From contig NZ_CP114176.1 in NCBI RefSeq assembly GCF_027186265.1, positions 2,790,001 through 2,854,000 of the forward strand: a DNA stretch of 64,000 nucleotides. Direction: 5' to 3'. Origin of the DNA: Lentibacillus daqui. GTDB taxonomy: Bacteria; Bacillota; Bacilli; Bacillales; Amphibacillaceae. Shown piece by piece: positions 7,635 through 16,203 of the stretch. Within the stretch, counting starts at the first letter, position 1. Every line of letters starts with the position of its first letter. The notes under the pieces were generated by a model. That model did not search any database. It worked only from the letters and a program-made list of their open reading frames with translations, and was not told the origin of the DNA. Both the position numbers and the translations under genes were made by a program.

Positions 7635-9065
7635 CTACAACTTCTCACCATTTGAACCGATAACATCTTTATACCAGTAGAAAGAATCTTTGCGATAACG
7701 CTCTAAAGTACCATTACCATCATTATCTTTATCAACATAGATAAATCCGTACCGTTTTTTCATTTCGCCAGTACCCGCTGATACTAGATCAATACATCCC
7801 CATGGGGTATATCCCATTAAATCAACACCGTCTTCATCCACGGCTTTAATCATTTGTTCGATGTGTGCCCTAAGATATCCAATGCGATAATCATCGTGAA
7901 TCTTGCCGTCTTCTGCAAATTCATCAACTGCACCCAATCCATTTTCTACAATAAAGAGTGGTAAATGATACATATCGGTAAACCAGTTTAAGGCATAACG
8001 CAGACCTTCTGGATCAATTGCCCACCCCCAATCCGAAGTTTTAACATATTCGTTTTCAACTTTATCGCGCGACTCATTATAGTCATATTCTTCATTAGAT
8101 TGTTTATGGCTGATTGTAAATGACATGTAGTAACTGAAGCCGATATAATCTACCGTACCTTTCTTCAAGACTTCCAAATCTTCTTTGGTAATATCCAAAT
8201 TAAATTTTTTACGCTCAAAATACCTTGTCATGTGTCCAGGATATTCTCCATGAACATGAACATCTGCAAAGTAATAACGTTTTTGCATTGCCTTTTGCGC
8301 CATTAAAATATCTTTTGGATGAGAAGTTGATGGATAAATCGGGCACATCGCAATCATACATCCGATTTGGAAATCAGGATTGATCGCATGACCAATATTT
8401 ACTGCCTTTGCACTTGCCACGAGCTCGTAATGCGCAGCTTGATACATAATGCTTTCGCGATCTTCACCATCTTTATATTTCACGCCAGAGTTTGTAAAAG
8501 GCGCGAAATCTTCATGAAAATTTGCCTGGTTATTAATTTCGTTAAATGTCATCCAATACTTCACTTTGTCTTTATAGCGCTCGAAACATACGCGTGCAAA
8601 GTTAGTGAAGAAATCAACTAATTTACGATTCCTAAAACCGCCATATTCTGTAACCAGATGGTATGGCATTTCAAAGTGAGACAATGTAACAACCGGTTCA
8701 ATACCATGCTTTAAACACTCATCAAATAAGTCATCATAAAATTTTAACCCTTCTTCATTCGGCTCAGCTTCATCACCATTTGGGAAAATACGTGACCAAG
8801 CGATGGAGGTTCTAAAACATTTAAAACCCATTTCGGCAAACAATGCAATATCCTCTTTGTATCGATGATAGAAGTCAATAGCTTCATGGTTTGGATAATT
8901 TTTACCTTCAATCACGCCATCTGTAATTTCACGAGGTACACCATGTGCGCCTTTGGTCATAACGTCAGCAACACTAACCCCTTTGCCGCCTTCTTTCCAA
9001 GCACCTTCTAGTTGATGCGCGGCGACAGCGCCACCCCATAGGAAACTATCAGGTAGTTTTGACAT
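7635..9065 (-). CDS. GH1 family 6-phospho-beta-glucosidase (lic operon)
   Basis: This 476-residue GH1 enzyme hydrolyses 6-phospho-beta-glucosides after PTS uptake, in the cytoplasm. The acid/base Glu176 is in WMTFNEINNQ and the nucleophile Glu374 is in FIVENGLGAV. The length is normal for the family. It is the first gene of the lic-type operon (GH1, EIIB, EIIA, membrane protein, EIIC). A cre-like site lies about 130 bp upstream, suggesting CcpA repression, and the LicR-like activator is encoded just beyond. It is similar to, but distinct from, the two other GH1 enzymes at 20081 and 22679. Confidence 0.94.
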   Translation of the reverse strand: MSKLPDSFLWGGAVAAHQLEGAWKEGGKGVSVADVMTKGAHGVPREITDGVIEGKNYPNHEAIDFYHRYKEDIALFAEMGFKCFRTSIAWSRIFPNGDEAEPNEEGLKFYDDLFDECLKHGIEPVVTLSHFEMPYHLVTEYGGFRNRKLVDFFTNFARVCFERYKDKVKYWMTFNEINNQANFHEDFAPFTNSGVKYKDGEDRESIMYQAAHYELVASAKAVNIGHAINPDFQIGCMIAMCPIYPSTSHPKDILMAQKAMQKRYYFADVHVHGEYPGHMTRYFERKKFNLDITKEDLEVLKKGTVDYIGFSYYMSFTISHKQSNEEYDYNESRDKVENEYVKTSDWGWAIDPEGLRYALNWFTDMYHLPLFIVENGLGAVDEFAEDGKIHDDYRIGYLRAHIEQMIKAVDEDGVDLMGYTPWGCIDLVSAGTGEMKKRYGFIYVDKDNDGNGTLERYRKDSFYWYKDVIGSNGEKL

Positions 9066-9191
9066 CGGAAATCCACTCCTTCTTATATCTTGTTCACTTA
9101 CGCAACATTGATGTTTTTAAGTGATCTAACGGGATCTGTCATTTTTCGACACTACGAGAAAAATCGTTTCCCTGTTGTCTTCATTGTATTA

Positions 9192-9205
9192 TGTAAGCGG
9201 ATTCA
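9192..9205. promoter_or_regulatory. cre-like site upstream of the lic operon
   Basis: TGTAAGCGGATTCA matches the cre consensus TGWAANCGNTNWCA at all but one fixed position. It lies 127-140 bp before the GH1 start codon, where CcpA could repress the lic operon when glucose is present. Confidence 0.6.
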
Positions 9206-9271
9206 AATACAGGGACATATTTTCCGTTAACAAAGGAAGTTCCTTACACCAAGTTGGAATCCTTCAACGTG

Positions 9272-9305
9272 AAAAACACCCAGGAGGCAGTCATTTCCCG
9301 GGTAT
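9272..9305 (-). terminator. Rho-independent terminator of the LicR-like gene
   Basis: On the minus strand the 8-bp stem ACCCGGGA/TCCTGGGT (one G-U pair) has a 10-base loop and is followed by GTTTTTCAC. It lies just after the stop codon of the LicR-like regulator. Confidence 0.75.
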
Positions 9306-9320
9306 TCTAGCAGTCTGATC

Positions 9321-11237
9321 TTACTTTATTATCATTTTTAATTGTTCATAAGTCTTACATTGCAAAATTTCTCTTACCGTATACCTATCATCTAATAGGT
9401 CCATTAACCAGCAATACATTGGTTTTAAATCATGTTTTATATCTTTGCTAATATTTAGTAGAACGATTAACTGTACAGGCTTGTCTCCCCATTGAATCGG
9501 CTTTTGAAGTGTTACAACTGACCAAAATGTATCTTCCGTTTGCGGGTCAATCAGGTGCGGAATAGCAACCATATTACCAAAACTAGTTGGAGAAAAGCTC
9601 TCCCGTTTAAGCACCGACTCTATATAGTTTCCATCAACTTTCCCATCGGATTCAAGTTCTTTACAGATAAAGTGCAAAACCTCTTCTTTCGTACAGAAGT
9701 CCTTTTGAAAATAAGTATATTTTTTCCGTAAATACTTATCTGATACAAACTCACCCTGATTCAATAACGTATTAATTTTATTTAAATCTGTTTCCCCAAG
9801 AATGGTACTTACGTGTATGACAGGAACAGGTAATTTTTCCTCAATTGGAATCGTGCTGATTATGAAATCGATGTCATGGAATGGCTGTTGCAGCAAATTA
9901 TAGTATTCTGTGGATCCCATAATATTTAGATGATCTCCAAATTCATTCTGAAGCTTGTACATTAAAAGCTGCGCACTACCCAAGCCAGATGCACAGACGA
10001 TTAAGCACCTTGGGGCATTTTTTGTATTCTTTTTTTGCCTTTCTTGTGCCGCTTCAATATGGAGGGCCAGGAAGCCGATCTCACTTTCATCAATCATGAT
10101 ATCCATCTTCTCTTGTACAACTTGTGCTCCAATTAATGCAGCATTGAAGGATAATGGGTATTTTGATTTTATCTCGTCTAACATTAGATTCCTAATGTTC
10201 ATCTTGAATTTATACCGATTTATTGCTGGTTTTAAATGCAAACTCATCGCTAACAACAGTTCCTTATCATTAGTTAAATGAAACCCATATTCATCATCAA
10301 TACGTTTTATCATTTCTGTAACTGTTTCTTGAATATCACGATCGATAACAGAATTAACTTCCATATGAAGAACAGATGAATTTGTAAGCTTCGTTCCTTG
10401 TAAATGAATCGCCAAGTATGCAACCTCGTGATTGGAAAATGAAATATAAAGTTTGTCATGAATAGCTTTTGCGATTTCCTTTGCAACTAAAAACTCTTTC
10501 TTCGTTTCTATCTCTTGCAAGTGATGATGAACCATCTGAACGGAGTTACTCTCCCGTATCCGCTTACAAGCAATGGCAATATGAGTAATTAAATTTTGCA
10601 AACTGATATCCGAAATAATAATATGGTGTTTTCTTAGATTAAATAAAACACTATCTTTAATAACTTCCAATTCTTCCTCAGTTAAAATTCCTAACCAGTC
10701 ATCCATATTGTCTTTTAAGGTTGATTGTTGATTAAACAAATACTCCGAAATACAATACCTGATTTGTGTTTCATCCCCAATAACCTTAATACCGTGATAA
10801 GGTCTTTGGTCTAAAATTAAGTTATATTCCTTTAGGATATCGCGAATATGCCTTAACTCATGCTGTAATGTAGAACGGCTGATATACAGCTCATCAGCCA
10901 AATCTTCAATTTTACGATAATCCGAACTCATGAGCAGCTTTTCCATTAAATAGTTTACACGTTCTTGATGATTGGAAGGAATATCTTCCTGTTGATCATT
11001 GTCTTGGGACTGAATAAATTGATGAAACAGTTGCTCATTCTGAATAACAAGTTGATATCCTAATCCTCTTGCGGATGCTATATGTGCACCATATGATTCT
11101 AATAGCTCATTTAACATCTTTACATCATTACGTATCGTTTTAGAACTGACCTGCAACAAAGACGCAATTTCAGAACTAGTCGAGGGTCCTTGAGCCAATC
11201 TTAATTCTTCAAGTATCCTTTGTAAACGTGTATTCAA
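9321..11237 (-). CDS. licR: LicR-like PRD transcriptional activator with EIIB- and EIIA-like domains
   Basis: This 638-residue regulator has two N-terminal helix-turn-helix domains (about residues 1-65 and 85-150), two PTS regulation domains (about 160-390), a GatB-like EIIB domain with CLIVCASGLGSAQLLMYKL near residue 415, and a C-terminal EIIA domain with AIPHLID near 560. Phosphorylation of these domains by HPr and by the cognate EIIB sets activity in this family. A TTG start at 11237 is chosen: AGGAAGTG lies just upstream, and the resulting length matches B. subtilis LicR (641). A longer frame starting at ATG 11315 is open but lacks a good ribosome site. It is upstream of, and co-directional with, the lic operon that it probably activates. 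Confidence 0.88.
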   Translation of the reverse strand: MNTRLQRILEELRLAQGPSTSSEIASLLQVSSKTIRNDVKMLNELLESYGAHIASARGLGYQLVIQNEQLFHQFIQSQDNDQQEDIPSNHQERVNYLMEKLLMSSDYRKIEDLADELYISRSTLQHELRHIRDILKEYNLILDQRPYHGIKVIGDETQIRYCISEYLFNQQSTLKDNMDDWLGILTEEELEVIKDSVLFNLRKHHIIISDISLQNLITHIAIACKRIRESNSVQMVHHHLQEIETKKEFLVAKEIAKAIHDKLYISFSNHEVAYLAIHLQGTKLTNSSVLHMEVNSVIDRDIQETVTEMIKRIDDEYGFHLTNDKELLLAMSLHLKPAINRYKFKMNIRNLMLDEIKSKYPLSFNAALIGAQVVQEKMDIMIDESEIGFLALHIEAAQERQKKNTKNAPRCLIVCASGLGSAQLLMYKLQNEFGDHLNIMGSTEYYNLLQQPFHDIDFIISTIPIEEKLPVPVIHVSTILGETDLNKINTLLNQGEFVSDKYLRKKYTYFQKDFCTKEEVLHFICKELESDGKVDGNYIESVLKRESFSPTSFGNMVAIPHLIDPQTEDTFWSVVTLQKPIQWGDKPVQLIVLLNISKDIKHDLKPMYCWLMDLLDDRYTVREILQCKTYEQLKMIIK

Positions 11238-11591
11238 GTAATCACTTCCTAAGCGATAACAATGGTGTAACATATATACGTTATCCAAAGTAATTGTGTG
11301 GACAGCGCGGTACACTTATAATTGTATCATAATTTCCCGGGTAAAAAGTGGGGGTATTTATGGCAAAATATTAAAAAATGAAACTTTAGAACCGTGCCCT
11401 TTTTTTATTTTCTATCAAATTTGGTAATTTTTCCTAAGAAATCATGAATGAGTTTGGAAGCAGATCAAAAGCACCTATGTTGACTATTTACCGGCTGTTC
11501 GGCGCGGTCAAAACCTGTAGCCTTTGCGTGTGCTGTACCCGTAACAAAAGACGGTTATCTTAGGAATAACCGCCGTCAATTTATCCAAGTT
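11238..11591. other. Intergenic region between LicR-like gene and the toxin-immunity locus
   Basis: The 354 bases contain the leader of the LicR-like gene (its promoter could not be placed with confidence) and a hairpin near 11549-11571. I see no coding sequence here. Confidence 0.5.
11545..11577 (-). terminator. Terminator of the 173-residue immunity-like gene
   Basis: On the minus strand GGTTAT/ATAACC forms a stem around a short loop and is followed by GTCTTTTGTT. It lies 15-47 bp after the stop codon of the gene that ends at 11592. Confidence 0.6.
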
Positions 11592-12113
11592 TCAATTATT
11601 GAATTGTTCTCGAATAGATTTTATTTTACTTAATTCATAACTAAAATCTATGTCATCCTCAAAATATGAGGTGAGTCTACTAAAAAAATTTTCTGCACTA
11701 TTTAATAAAGCATTTATAAACTCATGCATTGGTAGCGTTTCGCCCGTTATTTTTCCCTCATCTAGTGTAAATAATACTAAGTCCTTTGAAATGACTTTTA
11801 TTTCAACCTTCACTGGTTGGTCCGGAAAATAAGTCACACCATAACCAGTATGTATAACATCTTCTACCAATTTAATAATATAGCTCCACAATTGGTCAAC
11901 CAAATCCCAAAGACTACAATCCATTAACAGTTTGTTATAATATTCGATAATTATAGCACCGTTCAGATAATTGAAATCCAAATTTTTATCGTATTTTTTT
12001 ATTTCCGTCTCACTATCAATGTTAATGAAATATTTAGCCGGGTTTCCCATAGCTTCTTTTAAATTTTTAATTTGGACATTTGGTTTATTTATAAACGTTT
12101 TTATATTAATCAT
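11592..12113 (-). CDS. Hypothetical protein, candidate orphan immunity protein
   Basis: This 173-residue acidic, soluble protein has no signal peptide or membrane segment and no family I recognise. Features are a middle segment with ALLNSAENFFSRL and an acidic C-terminus. An AGGTGAATTT ribosome site precedes the ATG. It lies on the same strand downstream of an LXG toxin locus and a broken hypothetical gene, and its size and acidity are like many toxin-immunity proteins. The immunity role is inference from context only; a stand-alone cytosolic protein is equally possible. Confidence 0.6.
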   Translation of the reverse strand: MINIKTFINKPNVQIKNLKEAMGNPAKYFINIDSETEIKKYDKNLDFNYLNGAIIIEYYNKLLMDCSLWDLVDQLWSYIIKLVEDVIHTGYGVTYFPDQPVKVEIKVISKDLVLFTLDEGKITGETLPMHEFINALLNSAENFFSRLTSYFEDDIDFSYELSKIKSIREQFNN

Positions 12114-12280
12114 AAATTCACCTACTTGGAATATAACTGTCCTACTCTTTCCCTATTTGAACCGACTACACTACTACATTTACAGTTCCGGATATTTGAT
12201 ATGAACTTGATGTGCCACGAATTTATCAAGGCTTTAATAATTTGTATACTCCATCTCACATAATTTTCTAGTCCATAATT

Positions 12281-12568
12281 CTATAATCCTTTCAAGTTCA
12301 TTTGTTCAATGAGACACTCTTCATCTTCTTCCTCACTATAATTATCAATTATTTTTGTAATACCTTGTTTTATTTCCAATGTACAATTATTATCTGTACA
12401 TTCCTCAAAGTCTGATTCACTGTTTAGGACTTTCCTTATTAATTTCAGCCAAGGTTCACTATTACTTTGAATATCACCTATTAGTAGAATTGCAACAGAT
12501 GAAATGACATCTGGTACATCTACCCCTAATCCTTTACCGTGATGACGTAAAATAGTTTGTATAAAATA
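12281..12568 (-). pseudogene. 3' part of a hypothetical gene cut by an IS256-like fragment
   Basis: The sequence from about 12568 to the stop at 12281 reads as about 95 residues (IQTILRHHGKGLG onwards) ending with the acidic run SEEEDEECLIEQ. It has no start of its own. The open frame continues to 12763, but that part is antisense to a transposase reading frame and is not likely to be real. The gene appears to have been an acidic immunity-type or hypothetical protein that lost its 5' half when an IS256-family element inserted. Function unknown. Confidence 0.55.
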
Positions 12569-12570
12569 TT

Positions 12571-12780
12571 TGAGACGAAAAAAGAGGTAGGGTATCCTCA
12601 AAATTGGACAACAAATAAAGAGAGGAGAAACCCTACCATGTCTCAAAGTATAACGGATCATGACTTTATAAATCAACTGGACAACCTTGTACGTGACTTT
12701 GTCAAAGAGCAGTTGGAGACCATCATGGAGGAAGAAAGAAAGCAGTTTTTCGAGGTCGAACACCCTGAATTGAAAAGTAG
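12571..12780 (+). mobile_element. IS256-family insertion sequence fragment (left end)
   Basis: The ATG at 12638 begins a reading frame whose first 45 or so residues (SQSITDHDFINQLDNLVRDF and the following VKEQLETIMEEERKQFFEVE) look like the N-terminus of an IS256/Mutator-type transposase. Similarity stops at about 12780; the frame then runs into unrelated residues to a stop at 12850. The 67 bases before the ATG carry the typical leader and a GAGGAG ribosome site and probably include the left terminal repeat. More than 300 residues of transposase are missing, so the element is dead. Confidence 0.75.
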
Positions 12781-12850
12781 TTTATTCTTGTTATTCCCAT
12801 TAACATTAGAGAACCCTAAAAGGCAACGTAGGCCAATCAAGGTTCTTTAA

Positions 12851-13266
12851 TTAAGCATATCCTGCGTATCCTTTGGAAAATCCCCCCGAATGAAACGAGA
12901 TATCACCTGTCACTACAACTTGCTCCGCGCCCTTATTATAGTGGTGTTAGGTACAATGCGAAATTATCCTATATTTCTTGCACCATTTAAGAATCGATTG
13001 GCGTTTATACTACTTTTTAGACGTCACTAAATAGTCTTACTCCCAATTATCAATTGCCTCTTGGAATGTATCGATTTATTGGATTATCAGACACCAGCTT
13101 CGATTTATTTTCATTAGATAGCCATTATCCCATCTTGAGCGATTATCTTTCCGAGCCAGGAAAAACCTAGTCAGTAAGATGGGATAAGGATAAAATAATA
13201 GACCCACCTTATTTTTATAAAATTGGTGTCTTGACAATAGGGTCCACTTTACAAGGCGGCACTGTT
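12851..13266. other. Degenerate intergenic DNA with an inverted repeat and a possible IS end
   Basis: These 416 bases have no supportable gene. They contain a 12-bp perfect inverted repeat (13125-13136 and 13176-13187, TTATCCCATCTT) with 39 bases between the arms. At about 13200-13262 there is a segment reading, on the minus strand, GTGGACCCTATTGTCAAGAC, which resembles the end of IS3-type elements from memory. Probably this is a scar of several insertions. Confidence 0.45.
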
Positions 13267-13782
13267 TTAGATTGATAATGCCTTTTCTAGTAACTCTTTG
13301 TCATTCGTTCCTACCCCATTTATTAAAATGCCGCAAAATTGATTATTTCCGTCCATACTAAATAGAATGGTATTATTTTTGATAAGTGATATTATTTCAC
13401 TTTCCGAAAATGATATATATATATTATCTTTCCCTATGTAAACATTTAATTTCCCTTTTTCATCTATATAGGTTTCATTGGCATATTCATCCACCCAAAA
13501 CACAGGGGTTCCCTCAGCCACTTCAACATGATTCGTAACTAAATGTTCATTATTCTCTGTTTTGAGCACGTTCTCGCTCAATGTTAAGGTAATGGAACGC
13601 AAAACCCCTGTATCGCTCCCAATACCAATTTCTATTAAAGATTTTTTAAAATCACCAGTTCTCCAATATAGCGTGGGCTCCTTTGAAATGTTCCAAGTAC
13701 CAAATTCAATATTGATTGGTGTATATATATCAAATTCAATACTCTCATATGTTTTCTCTTTGTATTTTTTTACAGTTAGCAT
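13267..13782 (-). CDS. Candidate immunity protein for the LXG toxin
   Basis: This 171-residue soluble protein, rich in beta-strand-like segments, shows no signal peptide and no domain I can name. It starts 18 bp after the stop codon of the LXG toxin gene, on the same strand, with a GGGAGG ribosome site. In LXG systems the gene directly after the toxin encodes the protein that blocks the toxin domain in the producing cell, so this is its most likely role. The assignment rests on position only. Confidence 0.65.
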   Translation of the reverse strand: MLTVKKYKEKTYESIEFDIYTPINIEFGTWNISKEPTLYWRTGDFKKSLIEIGIGSDTGVLRSITLTLSENVLKTENNEHLVTNHVEVAEGTPVFWVDEYANETYIDEKGKLNVYIGKDNIYISFSESEIISLIKNNTILFSMDGNNQFCGILINGVGTNDKELLEKALSI

Positions 13783-13800
13783 GAATAAAGATACCTCCCT

Positions 13801-15411
13801 TTAATTATTAGGTCTATACACGGCATGCTTTATAACTGGTTGCAATTTGTCGCCACGTGGCTTACTAAATATTAATTCCCAATCACCTACATTTATGAGT
13901 TCATCATATACTATACCGTTCTTATTGACTGTTTTTACAGAGTTTTGGAAACTAGACAATAATGTTTGACTATTTATTGGCATACCGTGTGTAGCTTCAT
14001 CCTTTGTTATATATTCAACCATATGTTTAGTACCATTGGGATGCACCCAAAATTTATCACCATCTACAGTTAATTCAAATGACTTAGGTATTTTCGTACC
14101 CTTATACAATGGTTGGGTAATTTTTATATCGCCCCATACTGTCGCTTTTCCCAAGTTATTCAAATGTTTCTCCGTCCCCGGTAGATTTTCCGCCTTCCAA
14201 ATCAACTGATCCTTCAAAAACTTCCCATCCACCACATTATAAGGTACCCTGGCTCCCCCGGCCAACTGATACTGTGGTGTATAAGGTAAAAATCTTGATA
14301 AGTCCGCGTCTTTCACAGATTTACTAGCCGCCGTTGCAGCTGTTTTCACACTAGCTTTAGTTGTTGTCACACTAGTCTTCGTCACCGTTCCAGCGCCCTT
14401 TGTACCAACCACTGAAACCGCTGCATTACCCAATGCATACGTAACCCAGTGCGAACGGCTTTGAGCATCCCCATTGATCATATCACGTTTATATGATTCT
14501 GCGATTGTTTGACCCAGGAGTTTGCCCGTAACCTTTGGGTGCTGAATCATATTCCTTAGCGCTGTTCCCGTCTTAACCGGATGCATAAATGTATTTCCTA
14601 AACCAACTAACGTATCTTTTCCAACATCAAAACTGCCAAGCACAGCACCTTTCCCTGTACTGACCGCTCCTTTGCCAAACGCCACGGCTCCGTCTTTTAT
14701 TTTGGTCCATAAACTGGGGTCTTCTTCCTCTTTAACAGGCTCTCCATATACTTCCTTTAAAATAGTAGGAAGTGTCGTTAACTTCAAGGCTGACAGCGCA
14801 TCAAATGATGTAATGGAATAATCAGAAGCAAAATTATGTGACATCTCATTTATGTATTGATTCAATAACTTCAGATCTTTTCCCACTTCACTTAATGATT
14901 TGGTTTGTTCATGATCCAGTTCATACAACTGTTCCAGGCTATTCTTTACTTTCCTTTTACCTTTTTGCATCATGGAATCAAATTCCTCCATGTCGAGCTT
15001 TGGCAAAGAGATAAGATCAGAAATACGATCCATGATTCCATTCGCTTCGTCAACTAATGCTGAAGTTACTTGCTCGGCCTTGTCCAATCCATTTAGAACA
15101 TCATTATCCATAAAATCTTCACGTACAATCCCATTTTCATTAGATTCATAAGAATAAACAGCCTGTTGCAATTTTTCCAATGCCTGGCTGTAATGGGTTA
15201 ACGATTGGTACAAAAAAATCAAAAAGGGTTCATGGATACCTTCATAAAAAGAACGGATAGAATCGCCCATTTTACCTTTTAAATGGTCTTCCAAGTCAAT
15301 CATACCGCGAACGCCTTTTTGCATCTCCGTTATTTTACTTTGAATGTTTTCAATTTCCTGTAGCGTTGCGGTGACCCCTTCTTGCAAACTTGCCACATCT
15401 AATGTTTTCAT
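13801..15411 (-). CDS. LXG-domain polymorphic toxin with an unassigned C-terminal domain
   Basis: This 536-residue protein begins with an LXG domain (about residues 1-235), largely helical and starting MKTLDVASLQEGV. A glycine/alanine-rich pretoxin segment (about 240-370, with repeated GKGAV) follows, then a C-terminal domain of about 165 residues starting near SRFLPYTPQYQLAGG. LXG proteins are exported by the type VII (ESX/Yuk) system and kill neighbouring Gram-positive cells. The C-terminal domain contains HPNGTKHMVEYI and ends GDWELIFSKPRG...HAVYR, which I cannot assign to a known nuclease or NADase family. An upstream helper gene (15433) and a downstream immunity candidate (13267) complete the module. 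A GGAGGG ribosome site fits the start. Confidence 0.85.
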   Translation of the reverse strand: MKTLDVASLQEGVTATLQEIENIQSKITEMQKGVRGMIDLEDHLKGKMGDSIRSFYEGIHEPFLIFLYQSLTHYSQALEKLQQAVYSYESNENGIVREDFMDNDVLNGLDKAEQVTSALVDEANGIMDRISDLISLPKLDMEEFDSMMQKGKRKVKNSLEQLYELDHEQTKSLSEVGKDLKLLNQYINEMSHNFASDYSITSFDALSALKLTTLPTILKEVYGEPVKEEEDPSLWTKIKDGAVAFGKGAVSTGKGAVLGSFDVGKDTLVGLGNTFMHPVKTGTALRNMIQHPKVTGKLLGQTIAESYKRDMINGDAQSRSHWVTYALGNAAVSVVGTKGAGTVTKTSVTTTKASVKTAATAASKSVKDADLSRFLPYTPQYQLAGGARVPYNVVDGKFLKDQLIWKAENLPGTEKHLNNLGKATVWGDIKITQPLYKGTKIPKSFELTVDGDKFWVHPNGTKHMVEYITKDEATHGMPINSQTLLSSFQNSVKTVNKNGIVYDELINVGDWELIFSKPRGDKLQPVIKHAVYRPNN

Positions 15412-15432
15412 TCCAACCCTCCTCGTACCGAA

Positions 15433-15714
15433 CTATTTCAGAAAGCCGATGTAGTCCCCAAGTTGTTGGTCGGTTTCCATTAACGACGCAACAGAATTTT
15501 CGGTTGTATGGATGTGTTTCAGCATTAATAACTGATATGATTGTAGCAGTGTTGCGTACGTGTGATTTAATTCGTTCAGCTGGTCCAATAGATCCAGATG
15601 ATTTCCCCCTTCTATCTCATCTGGAAAGGAAGATTGAAAGTTTTGGGCAGACCCTTTCAATGTAGTAATAGCTTGCTTGATTGGGTTGTGTTCAATTTTA
15701 ATTTCTGTAGTCAT
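15433..15714 (-). CDS. Small helical partner of the LXG toxin (WXG100-like/Lap-type)
   Basis: This 93-residue protein is predicted to be almost all helical, with two amphipathic helices split around DEIEGGNHLDLLDQL. It has no Trp-X-Gly motif. It precedes the LXG toxin gene by 21 bp on the same strand. In known LXG operons small helical proteins encoded just upstream bind the LXG domain and target the toxin to the type VII secretion machine; I infer the same role here. The 5' end of the operon lies near 15715-15785. Confidence 0.7.
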   Translation of the reverse strand: MTTEIKIEHNPIKQAITTLKGSAQNFQSSFPDEIEGGNHLDLLDQLNELNHTYATLLQSYQLLMLKHIHTTENSVASLMETDQQLGDYIGFLK

Positions 15715-15883
15715 CTAATTCCCGCCTTTCACTTAAACGAGGCTTAATCCTCATTTCAACTATCAATAACTTCCAAACTTTTGTCAATCCAACTAAACGC
15801 CCATATTAATCAAGTAATTCAATGACGCACCAAAGTCCTCCATCTTATTTCCAAAAACATCGACAAAATATCCATTTTTCCTC

Positions 15884-15912
15884 TTGCAATTGAAACCGCA
15901 ATCATTTATAAT
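15884..15912 (+). promoter_or_regulatory. Promoter copy 1 with embedded cre site
   Basis: The -35 TTGCAA is at 15884-15889 and the -10 TATAAT at 15907-15912, with a 17-base spacer. TGAAACCGCAATCA at 15891-15904 matches the cre consensus with one mismatch and overlaps the spacer, so CcpA binding would block RNA polymerase. Confidence 0.7.
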
Positions 15913-16010
15913 AATCCAACTAAACGCCCATATTAATCAAGTAATTCAATGACGCACCAAAGTCCTCCATCTTATTTCCAAAAACATCGACAAAATATCC
16001 ATTTTTCCTC

Positions 16011-16039
16011 TTGCAATTGAAACCGCAATCATTTATAAT
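16011..16039 (+). promoter_or_regulatory. Promoter copy 2 with embedded cre site, before RAT leader 1
   Basis: The -35 TTGCAA is at 16011-16016 and the -10 TATAAT at 16034-16039, spacer 17 bases, with the cre-like site at 16018-16031. Transcription would start at about 16046, just before the RAT sequence at 16053. Confidence 0.75.
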
Positions 16040-16052
16040 GAAGTTAATCAAA

Positions 16053-16143
16053 GGATTGTTACTGTCTGGCAGGCAAAACCTGGGTTAATCAAAGTTGGTT
16101 GTGGGACTATTTGTCTACAATTTTGATTAATCCAGGTTTTTTT
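16053..16143 (+). promoter_or_regulatory. RAT antiterminator and overlapping terminator, leader 1
   Basis: GGATTGTTACTG (16053-16064), four bases, then GCAGGCAAAACC (16069-16080) match the ribonucleic antiterminator target of LicT/SacT proteins. The 3' part overlaps the left arm of a long terminator (AAAACCTGG at 16075 onward, pairing with CCAGGTTTT, ending in a T-run at 16143). Binding of the LicT-like protein would prevent the terminator from forming, giving autoregulated expression of its own gene. Confidence 0.9.
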
Positions 16144-16203
16144 AATTAGTAAGTAAATAGGTGCCAGAAGGATTTACAAATACTCTTTCAGGTGTGAATG
16201 CAA

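Larger units (their letters stand above)
15786..16039. repeat. Perfect tandem duplication of 127 bp carrying a promoter and cre site
   Basis: Positions 15786-15912 and 15913-16039 are identical. Each unit ends in a strong sigma-A type promoter (TTGCAA, 17 bases, TATAAT) with a cre-like site in its spacer. The second copy's promoter sits just upstream of the first RAT leader. The duplication therefore gives two identical promoters before the LicT-like antiterminator gene. It could be recent, since no base has diverged. Confidence 0.9.

Noticed and set aside
9293..11343. A 12-bp sequence, ATTTCCCGGGTA, repeated on both sides of the LicR-like gene (9293-9304 and 11332-11343)
   Set aside because: One copy is part of a terminator stem and the other lies in a promoter region. 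No further evidence makes it more than chance.
12117..12280. A minus-strand stretch reading DKFVAHQVHIKYPEL before the 173-residue gene
   Set aside because: It resembles the end of some toxin proteins, but it is short, surrounded by stops and cannot be supported as a gene remnant.
12281..12763. A 160-residue minus-strand gene reading to 12763
   Set aside because: Its first 65 residues are antisense to the transposase start. Only the part up to about 12568 looks like a real, truncated gene.
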